A program made the translations under genes and the position numbers. From Aphanomyces cochlioides (taxonomy: Eukaryota; Oomycota; Saprolegniomycetes; Saprolegniales; Verrucalvaceae): DNA of 64,000 bases. Positions 34,026-45,239 of the stretch are shown here, one piece after another (positions within the stretch are counted from its first letter, which is position 1; every line of letters begins with the position of its first letter). The notes under the pieces are model-generated. The model did no database searches, was not told the origin of the DNA, and saw only the letters and a list, made by a program, of their open reading frames with translations. The DNA is taken from NCBI GenBank assembly GCA_019828595.1, contig JAHQRK010000010.1, forward strand, positions 1,488,001-1,552,000. Direction: 5' to 3'.

Positions 34026-34664
34026 ATGAACTTTGGTCTCAGCTGCCTTTTCTGCTTCACGCTGTGGTTGTCGTCGTGTTCGTTTGGCGAAGCGATGCAG
34101 CGCGTGCGCGCCGCGCAAGACCAGCAACAGATTCCAGACTACCTGCCGATAGTACAAGCCAGTCTGTGGATAGGGACGACCACGTTCGCAGCAAACCTGA
34201 CAGCCGCAGTTTCGAAATTTCAAGGTTCCAACAGCGTACCGCATGACCCAGAACACCGGCACGGCGCCGTCAGAGACGTCAGGGCAATATTACCAGTCTC
34301 AAGACGATAATGCAACTCGACCCGCGCCTCCTCGACAACGATACCCTTGCTGCTCTTCCCCAGTGAACCCGCACAGTTTATCGTATTGGCCACGCGTCTC
34401 GCGTCGCTCGTCTTTGGTGTGACCTTTGCCCAGGCCGTGACGTATCCCGTCTTTTCCTTTATGGACCCCAGTCCGTCGGTCGCATTCGGCTGTGGCCTGA
34501 CGGCCAACGGTCCAGTTCTCTCACCACTTCCTGTGTTCGGCGCGCTGTGCCTCCTGCGGTACCTCGGAACACACGAAGATGTGGGCATAGAGCGCCAGTA
34601 TGCAACAGCGTCGGTCATGATGCTGGTTGTGCCCATGGTTTCCAGTGTGTGCTGCTCACACTGA
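34026..34664 (+). CDS. Hydrophobic reading frame in the array unit, interrupted once (unit 1 copy)
   Basis: ATG at 34026 overlaps the TAA-TGA ending the preceding frame (taATGa). The frame starts like a signal peptide or membrane segment (MNFGLSCLFCFTLWLSSCSF) and runs to a TAA at 34308-34310. It then stays open in the same frame (an ATG is not needed) through FIVLATRLASLVFGVTFAQA, FGCGLTANGPVLSPLPVFGA and SVMMLVVPMVSSVCCSH to a TGA. Third positions are mostly G/C, as in a real gene. A short intron removing the TAA could join the halves. At the end, an extra GT dinucleotide seems to have shifted the frame: two bases fewer would continue VLLTLTRTLRNQVRKRTGG. It looks like a multi-pass membrane protein of unknown family, possibly pseudogenised before the array expanded. 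Equivalent frames occur in each unit. Confidence 0.35.
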
Positions 34665-34881
34665 CACGCACGTTGCGGAATCAAGTGCGGAAACGAACCG
34701 GAGGGGCGTTTACAGGCGGTTGTTGTACGTGGGTTTGTCCGAGCTAAGGTATGGCCAGTGCGCTCCATGAGGCATGAATGGCGACACACAATGGAGTGCA
34801 CTCCCTGTGTAGAGATAAACACACTCCAATACACACAGACGCAATTGATCTCATATCTCTGCACGTTTGTGGAAGTTCGAC

Positions 34882-34967
34882 GAGTGACTTTTCGAGTGTC
34901 AAGCGGACTGCGTCGGCGGTATCAGAGTGTCACACCATGGAGCCCTCTCGTATGGCTATCGTATGTC
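34882..34967. repeat. Internal duplicate segment A of the array unit
   Basis: Segment A shares gagtgacttttcgagtgtc (34882-34900 here, 33017-33035 in segment B) and tatggctatcgtatgtc (34951-34967 here, 33061-33077 in B). Sequence between and after them is related but diverged. Each segment is followed by a 'ctctgcac' element, intact as palindrome P2 after B and decayed (about 34994) after A. So part of the unit arose by an older internal duplication. Confidence 0.7.
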
Positions 34968-35100
34968 ACGCTGCAGTTCCCGTCGGAACTTGTACTCTGC
35001 ACGAATTTTTGCGAGTGATGGGGACTTTCACAGCGAAAACTTGCGTTCGTCCGAAGGGGATGCGCGCGTCGCCGACCGCAGTCCAAGTCAGCAACACACC

Positions 35101-35190
35101 ATGTCTTCAGCTATCCCCCACACCATGCGCGCCGTCGGCTTCCACGAGCCACTCCCCATCGACGATCCTTCGTCCCCCTTGGACCTTGTC
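35101..35190 (+). pseudogene. N-terminal fragment resembling zinc-type alcohol dehydrogenase (unit 1 copy)
   Basis: An ATG at 35101 opens MSSAIPHT followed by MRAVGFHEPLPIDDPSSPLD (35125-35184). This fits the well-known start 'MKAVGY...LPID.P.SL.D' of zinc-type alcohol dehydrogenase / quinone oxidoreductase (MDR) proteins. After LV the frame becomes threonine-rich (RHTTTTTQSDTG) and soon stops; no cofactor-binding GxGxxG region follows in the unit. It is probably a captured 5' gene end. The match is from memory of the family pattern and short, so it is provisional. Present in every unit. Confidence 0.45.
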
Positions 35191-35330
35191 AGGCACACAA
35201 CCACCACCACTCAAAGCGACACTGGTTTGTCTACACATCGCGGGAATCGCGGCTGTCTATGATGTCATTGCCAAGATCGTCAACCCGGCCCATCCTGACC
35301 AACGCGCCTTTGTCAAGTCCAGTTGGGAAT

Positions 35331-35393
35331 GTCACCATCACTCCTACTCTGCAAAATTGTTCCACATTTTTGCAGAGTAGGAGTGATGGTGAC
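35331..35393. repeat. Palindrome P1 (26-bp arms, 11-nt loop), unit 1/2 junction
   Basis: The left arm 35331-35356 begins gtcaccatcactcctactct and is the exact reverse complement of 35368-35393; the loop is ttgttccacat. It shares the core cctactctgca with palindrome P2. A copy lies at every unit junction. The array's left boundary (32890) falls in this loop. Confidence 0.93.
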
Positions 35394-37829
35394 TTTCACA
35401 TTAGTTCTCACTGTGGTGTGTTCCATGCTCTGCATGACTTGGAGCAAACACTTGGCAGCTTTGATCGCATTCCTTCTCAATTCGATGAGTGACTTTTCGA
35501 GTGTCCGGCGGTCACATCATGGAATATGGCTATGGCTATCGTATGTCGCACACACATTCCTACTCTGCACGTTTGAGGAAGTTCCTCAAACGTGCAGAGT
35601 AGGAATGGTGGTCAGTGACATGAAACCATCACGCGGACTAAGTGGAGGACAAAAGAAGACATCGATGGATGGAGCATCCTTAGGAGTACAAAATCAAGAG
35701 ACGATCAACACCATCTCTTGAAGCATGAGAGAGATGCTTGTAGAAGCTCAGAGTTGAGTCTCCACTACTCATAGAATGCCTGCTTCTTCAAACTAGATTT
35801 CACTTTCATCGCATGCAATATTGCATTGGAGATGACATTCTTCTGTTGGCGAATTATTCATGGCGCAAAGAGATTAGAGACACGAGAGTTCTGGCAAAGC
35901 GAGTCCATAGAGTCCTCCTCCTGCAGAAGATTCCATCGGTCTTGAAGACTCTAAATGAGTGGCTTGGAGCTGGTCTAACTTCAACATGATAGGGCACCGT
36001 AAGGTTACTGTAGCGCCACAAGGTGGCGAGTCTTGCTACCTGTGATACATTGTTCGGGACAGCAATGGAGGGTCTCAAAGGCTGCATATTCGCATGGGCG
36101 TGGCAACGACTTGGGAACGAAAGTGCGGTGTATTTGGCGGGCCTATCTAGGCAGTAGTTCGACTTCATCGCCTTCACGCGCTTACGCCTCTCGAGCTTTC
36201 TGCATCGCGCTCGCGAGGCTGACGCACATAATTCAACAGCACAGGATGCTCCCGAGGTCCAAGAGCCCGACACACAAGGTGATCCCTAATATCGAGCAGG
36301 TCGACCACTTGTCGAGTCTCGCAGCGCAATCGAATGGGATGCAGGGGACGGTCGTGATGTCCGAGCTGCTCTGGTCGACTGGCGGACGCACCAAGCGATG
36401 GATACACTGGATTTTCACTCGACCAGGTGCTCTGGGGATTGTGAACAAAAATTCGCCCATCAGACACAAACGTCCTATCGAGCGTCCTACAGCTAATGAA
36501 CTTTGGTCTCAGCTGCCTTTTCTGCTTCACGCTGTGGTTGTCGTCGTGTTCGTTTGGCGAAGCGATGCAGCGCGTGCGCGCCGCGCAAGACCAGCAACAG
36601 ATTCCAGACTACCTGCCGATAGTACAAGCCAGTCTGTGGATAGGGACGACCACGTTCGCAGCAAACCTGACAGCCGCAGTTTCGAAATTTCAAGGTTCCA
36701 ACAGCGTACCGCATGACCCAGAACACCGGCACGGCGCCGTCAGAGACGTCAGGGCAATATTACCAGTCTCAAGACGATAATGCAACTCGACCCGCGCCTC
36801 CTCGACAACGATACCCTTGCTGCTCTTCCCCAGTGAACCCGCACAGTTTATCGTATTGGCCACGCGTCTCGCGTCGCTCGTCTTTGGTGTGACCTTTGCC
36901 CAGGCCGTGACGTATCCCGTCTTTTCCTTTATGGACCCCAGTCCGTCGGTCGCATTCGGCTGTGGCCTGACGGCCAACGGTCCAGTTCTCTCACCACTTC
37001 CTGTGTTCGGCGCGCTGTGCCTCCTGCGGTACCTCGGAACACACGAAGATGTGGGCATAGAGCGCCAGTATGCAACAGCGTCGGTCATGATGCTGGTTGT
37101 GCCCATGGTTTCCAGTGTGTGCTGCTCACACTGACACGCACGTTGCGGAATCAAGTGCGGAAACGAACCGGAGGGGCGTTTACAGGCGGTTGTTGTACGT
37201 GGGTTTGTCCGAGCTAAGGTATGGCCAGTGCGCTCCATGAGGCATGAATGGCGACACACAATGGAGTGCACTCCCTGTGTAGAGATAAACACACTCCAAT
37301 ACACACAGACGCAATTGATCTCATATCTCTGCACGTTTGTGGAAGTTCGACGAGTGACTTTTCGAGTGTCAAGCGGACTGCGTCGGCGGTATCAGAGTGT
37401 CACACCATGGAGCCCTCTCGTATGGCTATCGTATGTCACGCTGCAGTTCCCGTCGGAACTTGTACTCTGCACGAATTTTTGCGAGTGATGGGGACTTTCA
37501 CAGCGAAAACTTGCGTTCGTCCGAAGGGGATGCGCGCGTCGCCGACCGCAGTCCAAGTCAGCAACACACCATGTCTTCAGCTATCCCCCACACCATGCGC
37601 GCCGTCGGCTTCCACGAGCCACTCCCCATCGACGATCCTTCGTCCCCCTTGGACCTTGTCAGGCACACAACCACCACCACTCAAAGCGACACTGGTTTGT
37701 CTACACATCGCGGGAATCGCGGCTGTCTATGATGTCATTGCCAAGATCGTCAACCCGGCCCATCCTGACCAACGCGCCTTTGTCAAGTCCAGTTGGGAAT
37801 GTCACCATCACTCCTACTCTGCAAAATTG
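35360..37829. repeat. Array unit 2
   Basis: 2470 bp; no private difference noticed. Confidence 0.95.
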
Positions 37830-40301
37830 TTCCACATTTTTGCAGAGTAGGAGTGATGGTGACTTTCACATTAGTTCTCACTGTGGTGTGTTCCATGCTC
37901 TGCATGACTTGGAGCAAACACTTGGCAGCTTTGATCGCATTCCTTCTCAATTCGATGAGTGACTTTTCGAGTGTCCGGCGGTCACATCATGGAATATGGC
38001 TATGGCTATCGTATGTCGCACACACATTCCTACTCTGCACGTTTGAGGAAGTTCCTCAAACGTGCAGAGTAGGAATGGTGGTCAGTGACATGAAACCATC
38101 ACGCGGACTAAGTGGAGGACAAAAGAAGACATCGATGGATGGAGCATCCTTAGGAGTACAAAATCAAGAGACGATCAACACCATCTCTTGAAGCATGAGA
38201 GAGATGCTTGTAGAAGCTCAGAGTTGAGTCTCCACTACTCATAGAATGCCTGCTTCTTCAAACTAGATTTCACTTTCATCGCATGCAATATTGCATTGGA
38301 GATGACATTCTTCTGTTGGCGAATTATTCATGGCGCAAAGAGATTAGAGACACGAGAGTTCTGGCAAAGCGAGTCCATAGAGTCCTCCTCCTGCAGAAGA
38401 TTCCATCGGTCTTGAAGACTCTAAATGAGTGGCTTGGAGCTGGTCTAACTTCAACATGATAGGGCACCGTAAGGTTACTGTAGCGCCACAAGGTGGCGAG
38501 TCTTGCTACCTGTGATACATTGTTCGGGACAGCAATGGAGGGTCTCAAAGGCTGCATATTCGCATGGGCGTGGCAACGACTTGGGAACGAAAGTGCGGTG
38601 TATTTGGCGGGCCTATCTAGGCAGTAGTTCGACTTCATCGCCTTCACGCGCTTACGCCTCTCGAGCTTTCTGCATCGCGCTCGCGAGGCTGACGCACATA
38701 ATTCAACAGCACAGGATGCTCCCGAGGTCCAAGAGCCCGACACACAAGGTGATCCCTAATATCGAGCAGGTCGACCACTTGTCGAGTCTCGCAGCGCAAT
38801 CGAATGGGATGCAGGGGACGGTCGTGATGTCCGAGCTGCTCTGGTCGACTGGCGGACGCACCAAGCGATGGATACACTGGATTTTCACTCGACCAGGTGC
38901 TCTGGGGATTGTGAACAAAAATTCGCCCATCAGACACAAACGTCCTATCGAGCGTCCTACAGCTAATGAACTTTGGTCTCAGCTGCCTTTTCTGCTTCAC
39001 GCTGTGGTTGTCGTCGTGTTCGTTTGGCGAAGCGATGCAGCGCGTGCGCGCCGCGCAAGACCAGCAACAGATTCCAGACTACCTGCCGATAGTACAAGCC
39101 AGTCTGTGGATAGGGACGACCACGTTCGCAGCAAACCTGACAGCCGCAGTTTCGAAATTTCAAGGTTCCAACAGCGTACCGCGTACTGACCCAGAACACC
39201 GGCACGGCGCCGTCAGAGACGTCAGGGCAATATTACCAGTCTCAAGACGATAATGCAACTCGACCCGCGCCTCCTCGACAACGATACCCTTGCTGCTCTT
39301 CCCCAGTGAACCCGCACAGTTTATCGTATTGGCCACGCGTCTCGCGTCGCTCGTCTTTGGTGTGACCTTTGCCCAGGCCGTGACGTATCCCGTCTTTTCC
39401 TTTATGGACCCCAGTCCGTCGGTCGCATTCGGCTGTGGCCTGACGGCCAACGGTCCAGTTCTCTCACCACTTCCTGTGTTCGGCGCGCTGTGCCTCCTGC
39501 GGTACCTCGGAACACACGAAGATGTGGGCATAGAGCGCCAGTATGCAACAGCGTCGGTCATGATGCTGGTTGTGCCCATGGTTTCCAGTGTGTGCTGCTC
39601 ACACTGACACGCACGTTGCGGAATCAAGTGCGGAAACGAACCGGAGGGGCGTTTACAGGCGGTTGTTGTACGTGGGTTTGTCCGAGCTAAGGTATGGCCA
39701 GTGCGCTCCATGAGGCATGAATGGCGACACACAATGGAGTGCACTCCCTGTGTAGAGATAAACACACTCCAATACACACAGACGCAATTGATCTCATATC
39801 TCTGCACGTTTGTGGAAGTTCGACGAGTGACTTTTCGAGTGTCAAGCGGACTGCGTCGGCGGTATCAGAGTGTCACACCATGGAGCCCTCTCGTATGGCT
39901 ATCGTATGTCACGCTGCAGTTCCCGTCGGAACTTGTACTCTGCACGAATTTTTGCGAGTGATGGGGACTTTCACAGCGAAAACTTGCGTTCGTCCGAAGG
40001 GGATGCGCGCGTCGCCGACCGCAGTCCAAGTCAGCAACACACCATGTCTTCAGCTATCCCCCACACCATGCGCGCCGTCGGCTTCCACGAGCCACTCCCC
40101 ATCGACGATCCTTCGTCCCCCTTGGACCTTGTCAGGCACACAACCACCACCACTCAAAGCGACACTGGTTTGTCTACACATCGCGGGGAATCGGCTGTCT
40201 ATGATGTCATTGCCAAGATCGTCAACCCGGCCCATCCTGACCAACGCGCCTTTGTCAAGTCCAGTTGGGAATGTCACCATCACTCCTACTCTGCAAAATT
40301 G
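37830..40301. repeat. Array unit 3
   Basis: 2472 bp. Two private changes: accgcgtactgaccc for accgcatgaccc at about 39179-39193 (+3), and cgcggggaatcggctg for cgcgggaatcgcggctg at about 40182-40197 (net -1). Confidence 0.95.
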
Positions 40302-42769
40302 TTCCACATTTTTGCAGAGTAGGAGTGATGGTGACTTTCACATTAGTTCTCACTGTGGTGTGTTCCATGCTCTGCATGACTTGGAGCAAACACTTGGCAG
40401 CTTTGATCGCATTCCTTCTCAATTCGATGAGTGACTTTTCGAGTGTCCGGCGGTCACATCATGGAATATGGCTATGGCTATCGTATGTCGCACACACATT
40501 CCTACTCTGCACGTTTGAGGAAGTTCCTCAAACGTGCAGAGTAGGAATGGTGGTCAGTGACATGAAACCATCACGCGGACTAAGTGGAGGACAAAAGAAG
40601 ACATCGATGGATGGAGCATCCTTAGGAGTACAAAATCAAGAGACGATCAACACCATCTCTTGAAGCATGAGAGAGATGCTTGTAGAAGCTCAGAGTTGAG
40701 TCTCCACTACTCATAGAATGCCTGCTTCTTCAAACTAGATTTCACTTTCATCGCATGCAATATTGCATTGGAGATGACATTCTTCTGTTGGCGAATTATT
40801 CATGGCGCAAAGAGATTAGAGACACGAGAGTTCTGGCAAAGCGAGTCCATAGAGTCCTCCTCCTGCAGAAGATTCCATCGGTCTTGAAGACTCTAAATGA
40901 GTGGCTTGGAGCTGGTCTAACTTCAACATGATAGGGCACCGTAAGGTTACTGTAGCGCCACAAGGTGGCGAGTCTTGCTACCTGTGATACATTGTTCGGG
41001 ACAGCAATGGAGGGTCTCAAAGGCTGCATATTCGCATGGGCGTGGCAACGACTTGGGAACGAAAGTGCGGTGTATTTGGCGGGCCTATCTAGGCAGTAGT
41101 TCGACTTCATCGCCTTCACGCGCTTACGCCTCTCGAGCTTTCTGCATCGCGCTCGCGAGGCTGACGCACATAATTCAACAGCAGGATGCTCCCGAGGTCC
41201 AAGAGCCCGACACACAAGGTGATCCCTAATATCGAGCAGGTCGACCACTTGTCGAGTCTCGCAGCGCAATCGAATGGGATGCAGGGGACGGTCGTGATGT
41301 CCGAGCTGCTCTGGTCGACTGGCGGACGCACCAAGCGATGGATACACTGGATTTTCACTCGACCAGGTGCTCTGGGGATTGTGAACAAAAATTCGCCCAT
41401 CAGACACAAACGTCCTATCGAGCGTCCTACAGCTAATGAACTTTGGTCTCAGCTGCCTTTTCTGCTTCACGCTGTGGTTGTCGTCGTGTTCGTTTGGCGA
41501 AGCGATGCAGCGCGTGCGCGCCGCGCAAGACCAGCAACAGATTCCAGACTACCTGCCGATAGTACAAGCCAGTCTGTGGATAGGGACGACCACGTTCGCA
41601 GCAAACCTGACAGCCGCAGTTTCGAAATTTCAAGGTTCCAACAGCGTACCGCATGACCCAGAACACCGGCACGGCGCCGTCAGAGACGTCAGGGCAATAT
41701 TACCAGTCTCAAGACGATAATGCAACTCGACCCGCGCCTCCTCGACAACGATACCCTTGCTGCTCTTCCCCAGTGAACCCGCACAGTTTATCGTATTGGC
41801 CACGCGTCTCGCGTCGCTCGTCTTTGGTGTGACCTTTGCCCAGGCCGTGACGTATCCCGTCTTTTCCTTTATGGACCCCAGTCCGTCGGTCGCATTCGGC
41901 TGTGGCCTGACGGCCAACGGTCCAGTTCTCTCACCACTTCCTGTGTTCGGCGCGCTGTGCCTCCTGCGGTACCTCGGAACACACGAAGATGTGGGCATAG
42001 AGCGCCAGTATGCAACAGCGTCGGTCATGATGCTGGTTGTGCCCATGGTTTCCAGTGTGTGCTGCTCACACTGACACGCACGTTGCGGAATCAAGTGCGG
42101 AAACGAACCGGAGGGGCGTTTACAGGCGGTTGTTGTACGTGGGTTTGTCCGAGCTAAGGTATGGCCAGTGCGCTCCATGAGGCATGAATGGCGACACACA
42201 ATGGAGTGCACTCCCTGTGTAGAGATAAACACACTCCAATACACACAGACGCAATTGATCTCATATCTCTGCACGTTTGTGGAAGTTCGACGAGTGACTT
42301 TTCGAGTGTCAAGCGGACTGCGTCGGCGGTATCAGAGTGTCACACCATGGAGCCCTCTCGTATGGCTATCGTATGTCACGCTGCAGTTCCCGTCGGAACT
42401 TGTACTCTGCACGAATTTTTGCGAGTGATGGGGACTTTCACAGCGAAAACTTGCGTTCGTCCGAAGGGGATGCGCGCGTCGCCGACCGCAGTCCAAGTCA
42501 GCAACACACCATGTCTTCAGCTATCCCCCACACCATGCGCGCCGTCGGCTTCCACGAGCCACTCCCCATCGACGATCCTTCGTCCCCCTTGGACCTTGTC
42601 AGGCACACAACCACCACCACTCAAAGCGACACTGGTTTGTCTACACATCGCGGGAATCGCGGCTGTCTATGATGTCATTGCCAAGATCGTCAACCCGGCC
42701 CATCCTGACCAACGCGCCTTTGTCAAGTCCAGTTGGGAATGTCACCATCACTCCTACTCTGCAAAATTG
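40302..42769. repeat. Array unit 4
   Basis: 2468 bp. A 2-bp loss at about 41181 (aacagcaggatg for aacagcacaggatg) fuses two minus-strand shadow frames. Confidence 0.95.
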
Positions 42770-45239
42770 TTCCACATTTTTGCAGAGTAGGAGTGATGGT
42801 GACTTTCACATTAGTTCTCACTGTGGTGTGTTCCATGCTCTGCATGACTTGGAGCAAACACTTGGCAGCTTTGATCGCATTCCTTCTCAATTCGATGAGT
42901 GACTTTTCGAGTGTCCGGCGGTCACATCATGGAATATGGCTATGGCTATCGTATGTCGCACACACATTCCTACTCTGCACGTTTGAGGAAGTTCCTCAAA
43001 CGTGCAGAGTAGGAATGGTGGTCAGTGACATGAAACCATCACGCGGACTAAGTGGAGGACAAAAGAAGACATCGATGGATGGAGCATCCTTAGGAGTACA
43101 AAATCAAGAGACGATCAACACCATCTCTTGAAGCATGAGAGAGATGCTTGTAGAAGCTCAGAGTTGAGTCTCCACTACTCATAGAATGCCTGCTTCTTCA
43201 AACTAGATTTCACTTTCATCGCATGCAATATTGCATTGGAGATGACATTCTTCTGTTGGCGAATTATTCATGGCGCAAAGAGATTAGAGACACGAGAGTT
43301 CTGGCAAAGCGAGTCCATAGAGTCCTCCTCCTGCAGAAGATTCCATCGGTCTTGAAGACTCTAAATGAGTGGCTTGGAGCTGGTCTAACTTCAACATGAT
43401 AGGGCACCGTAAGGTTACTGTAGCGCCACAAGGTGGCGAGTCTTGCTACCTGTGATACATTGTTCGGGACAGCAATGGAGGGTCTCAAAGGCTGCATATT
43501 CGCATGGGCGTGGCAACGACTTGGGAACGAAAGTGCGGTGTATTTGGCGGGCCTATCTAGGCAGTAGTTCGACTTCATCGCCTTCACGCGCTTACGCCTC
43601 TCGAGCTTTCTGCATCGCGCTCGCGAGGCTGACGCACATAATTCAACAGCACAGGATGCTCCCGAGGTCCAAGAGCCCGACACACAAGGTGATCCCTAAT
43701 ATCGAGCAGGTCGACCACTTGTCGAGTCTCGCAGCGCAATCGAATGGGATGCAGGGGACGGTCGTGATGTCCGAGCTGCTCTGGTCGACTGGCGGACGCA
43801 CCAAGCGATGGATACACTGGATTTTCACTCGACCAGGTGCTCTGGGGATTGTGAACAAAAATTCGCCCATCAGACACAAACGTCCTATCGAGCGTCCTAC
43901 AGCTAATGAACTTTGGTCTCAGCTGCCTTTTCTGCTTCACGCTGTGGTTGTCGTCGTGTTCGTTTGGCGAAGCGATGCAGCGCGTGCGCGCCGCGCAAGA
44001 CCAGCAACAGATTCCAGACTACCTGCCGATAGTACAAGCCAGTCTGTGGATAGGGACGACCACGTTCGCAGCAAACCTGACAGCCGCAGTTTCGAAATTT
44101 CAAGGTTCCAACAGCGTACCGCATGACCCAGAACACCGGCACGGCGCCGTCAGAGACGTCAGGGCAATATTACCAGTCTCAAGACGATAATGCAACTCGA
44201 CCCGCGCCTCCTCGACAACGATACCCTTGCTGCTCTTCCCCAGTGAACCCGCACAGTTTATCGTATTGGCCACGCGTCTCGCGTCGCTCGTCTTTGGTGT
44301 GACCTTTGCCCAGGCCGTGACGTATCCCGTCTTTTCCTTTATGGACCCCAGTCCGTCGGTCGCATTCGGCTGTGGCCTGACGGCCAACGGTCCAGTTCTC
44401 TCACCACTTCCTGTGTTCGGCGCGCTGTGCCTCCTGCGGTACCTCGGAACACACGAAGATGTGGGCATAGAGCGCCAGTATGCAACAGCGTCGGTCATGA
44501 TGCTGGTTGTGCCCATGGTTTCCAGTGTGTGCTGCTCACACTGACACGCACGTTGCGGAATCAAGTGCGGAAACGAACCGGAGGGGCGTTTACAGGCGGT
44601 TGTTGTACGTGGGTTTGTCCGAGCTAAGGTATGGCCAGTGCGCTCCATGAGGCATGAATGGCGACACACAATGGAGTGCACTCCCTGTGTAGAGATAAAC
44701 ACACTCCAATACACACAGACGCAATTGATCTCATATCTCTGCACGTTTGTGGAAGTTCGACGAGTGACTTTTCGAGTGTCAAGCGGACTGCGTCGGCGGT
44801 ATCAGAGTGTCACACCATGGAGCCCTCTCGTATGGCTATCGTATGTCACGCTGCAGTTCCCGTCGGAACTTGTACTCTGCACGAATTTTTGCGAGTGATG
44901 GGGACTTTCACAGCGAAAACTTGCGTTCGTCCGAAGGGGATGCGCGCGTCGCCGACCGCAGTCCAAGTCAGCAACACACCATGTCTTCAGCTATCCCCCA
45001 CACCATGCGCGCCGTCGGCTTCCACGAGCCACTCCCCATCGACGATCCTTCGTCCCCCTTGGACCTTGTCAGGCACACAACCACCACCACTCAAAGCGAC
45101 ACTGGTTTGTCTACACATCGCGGGAATCGCGGCTGTCTATGATGTCATTGCCAAGATCGTCAACCCGGCCCATCCTGACCAACGCGCCTTTGTCAAGTCC
45201 AGTTGGGAATGTCACCATCACTCCTACTCTGCAAAATTG
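42770..45239. repeat. Array unit 5
   Basis: 2470 bp; no private difference noticed. Confidence 0.95.

Larger units (their letters stand above)
32890..35359. repeat. Array unit 1
   Basis: 2470 bp. Lacks the left arm of palindrome P1 because the array edge lies in the P1 loop; otherwise it matches the consensus in all frames compared. Confidence 0.95.

Noticed and set aside
33563..34246. 227-codon plus-strand frame in the array unit
   Set aside because: Composition is shadow-like, no domain is recognisable, and the track is open only because neighbouring frames hold the stops. I cannot exclude it fully.
34220..34864. 214-codon minus-strand frame repeated in each array unit
   Set aside because: It is the mirror of the plus-strand hydrophobic frame, is rich in Arg/Thr/Ser without motifs, and its openness follows from the G/C-ending codons opposite.
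34778..35380. 200-codon plus-strand frame running into palindrome P1
   Set aside because: It crosses decayed palindromes and the dehydrogenase-like start in another frame; its end is palindrome arm sequence.
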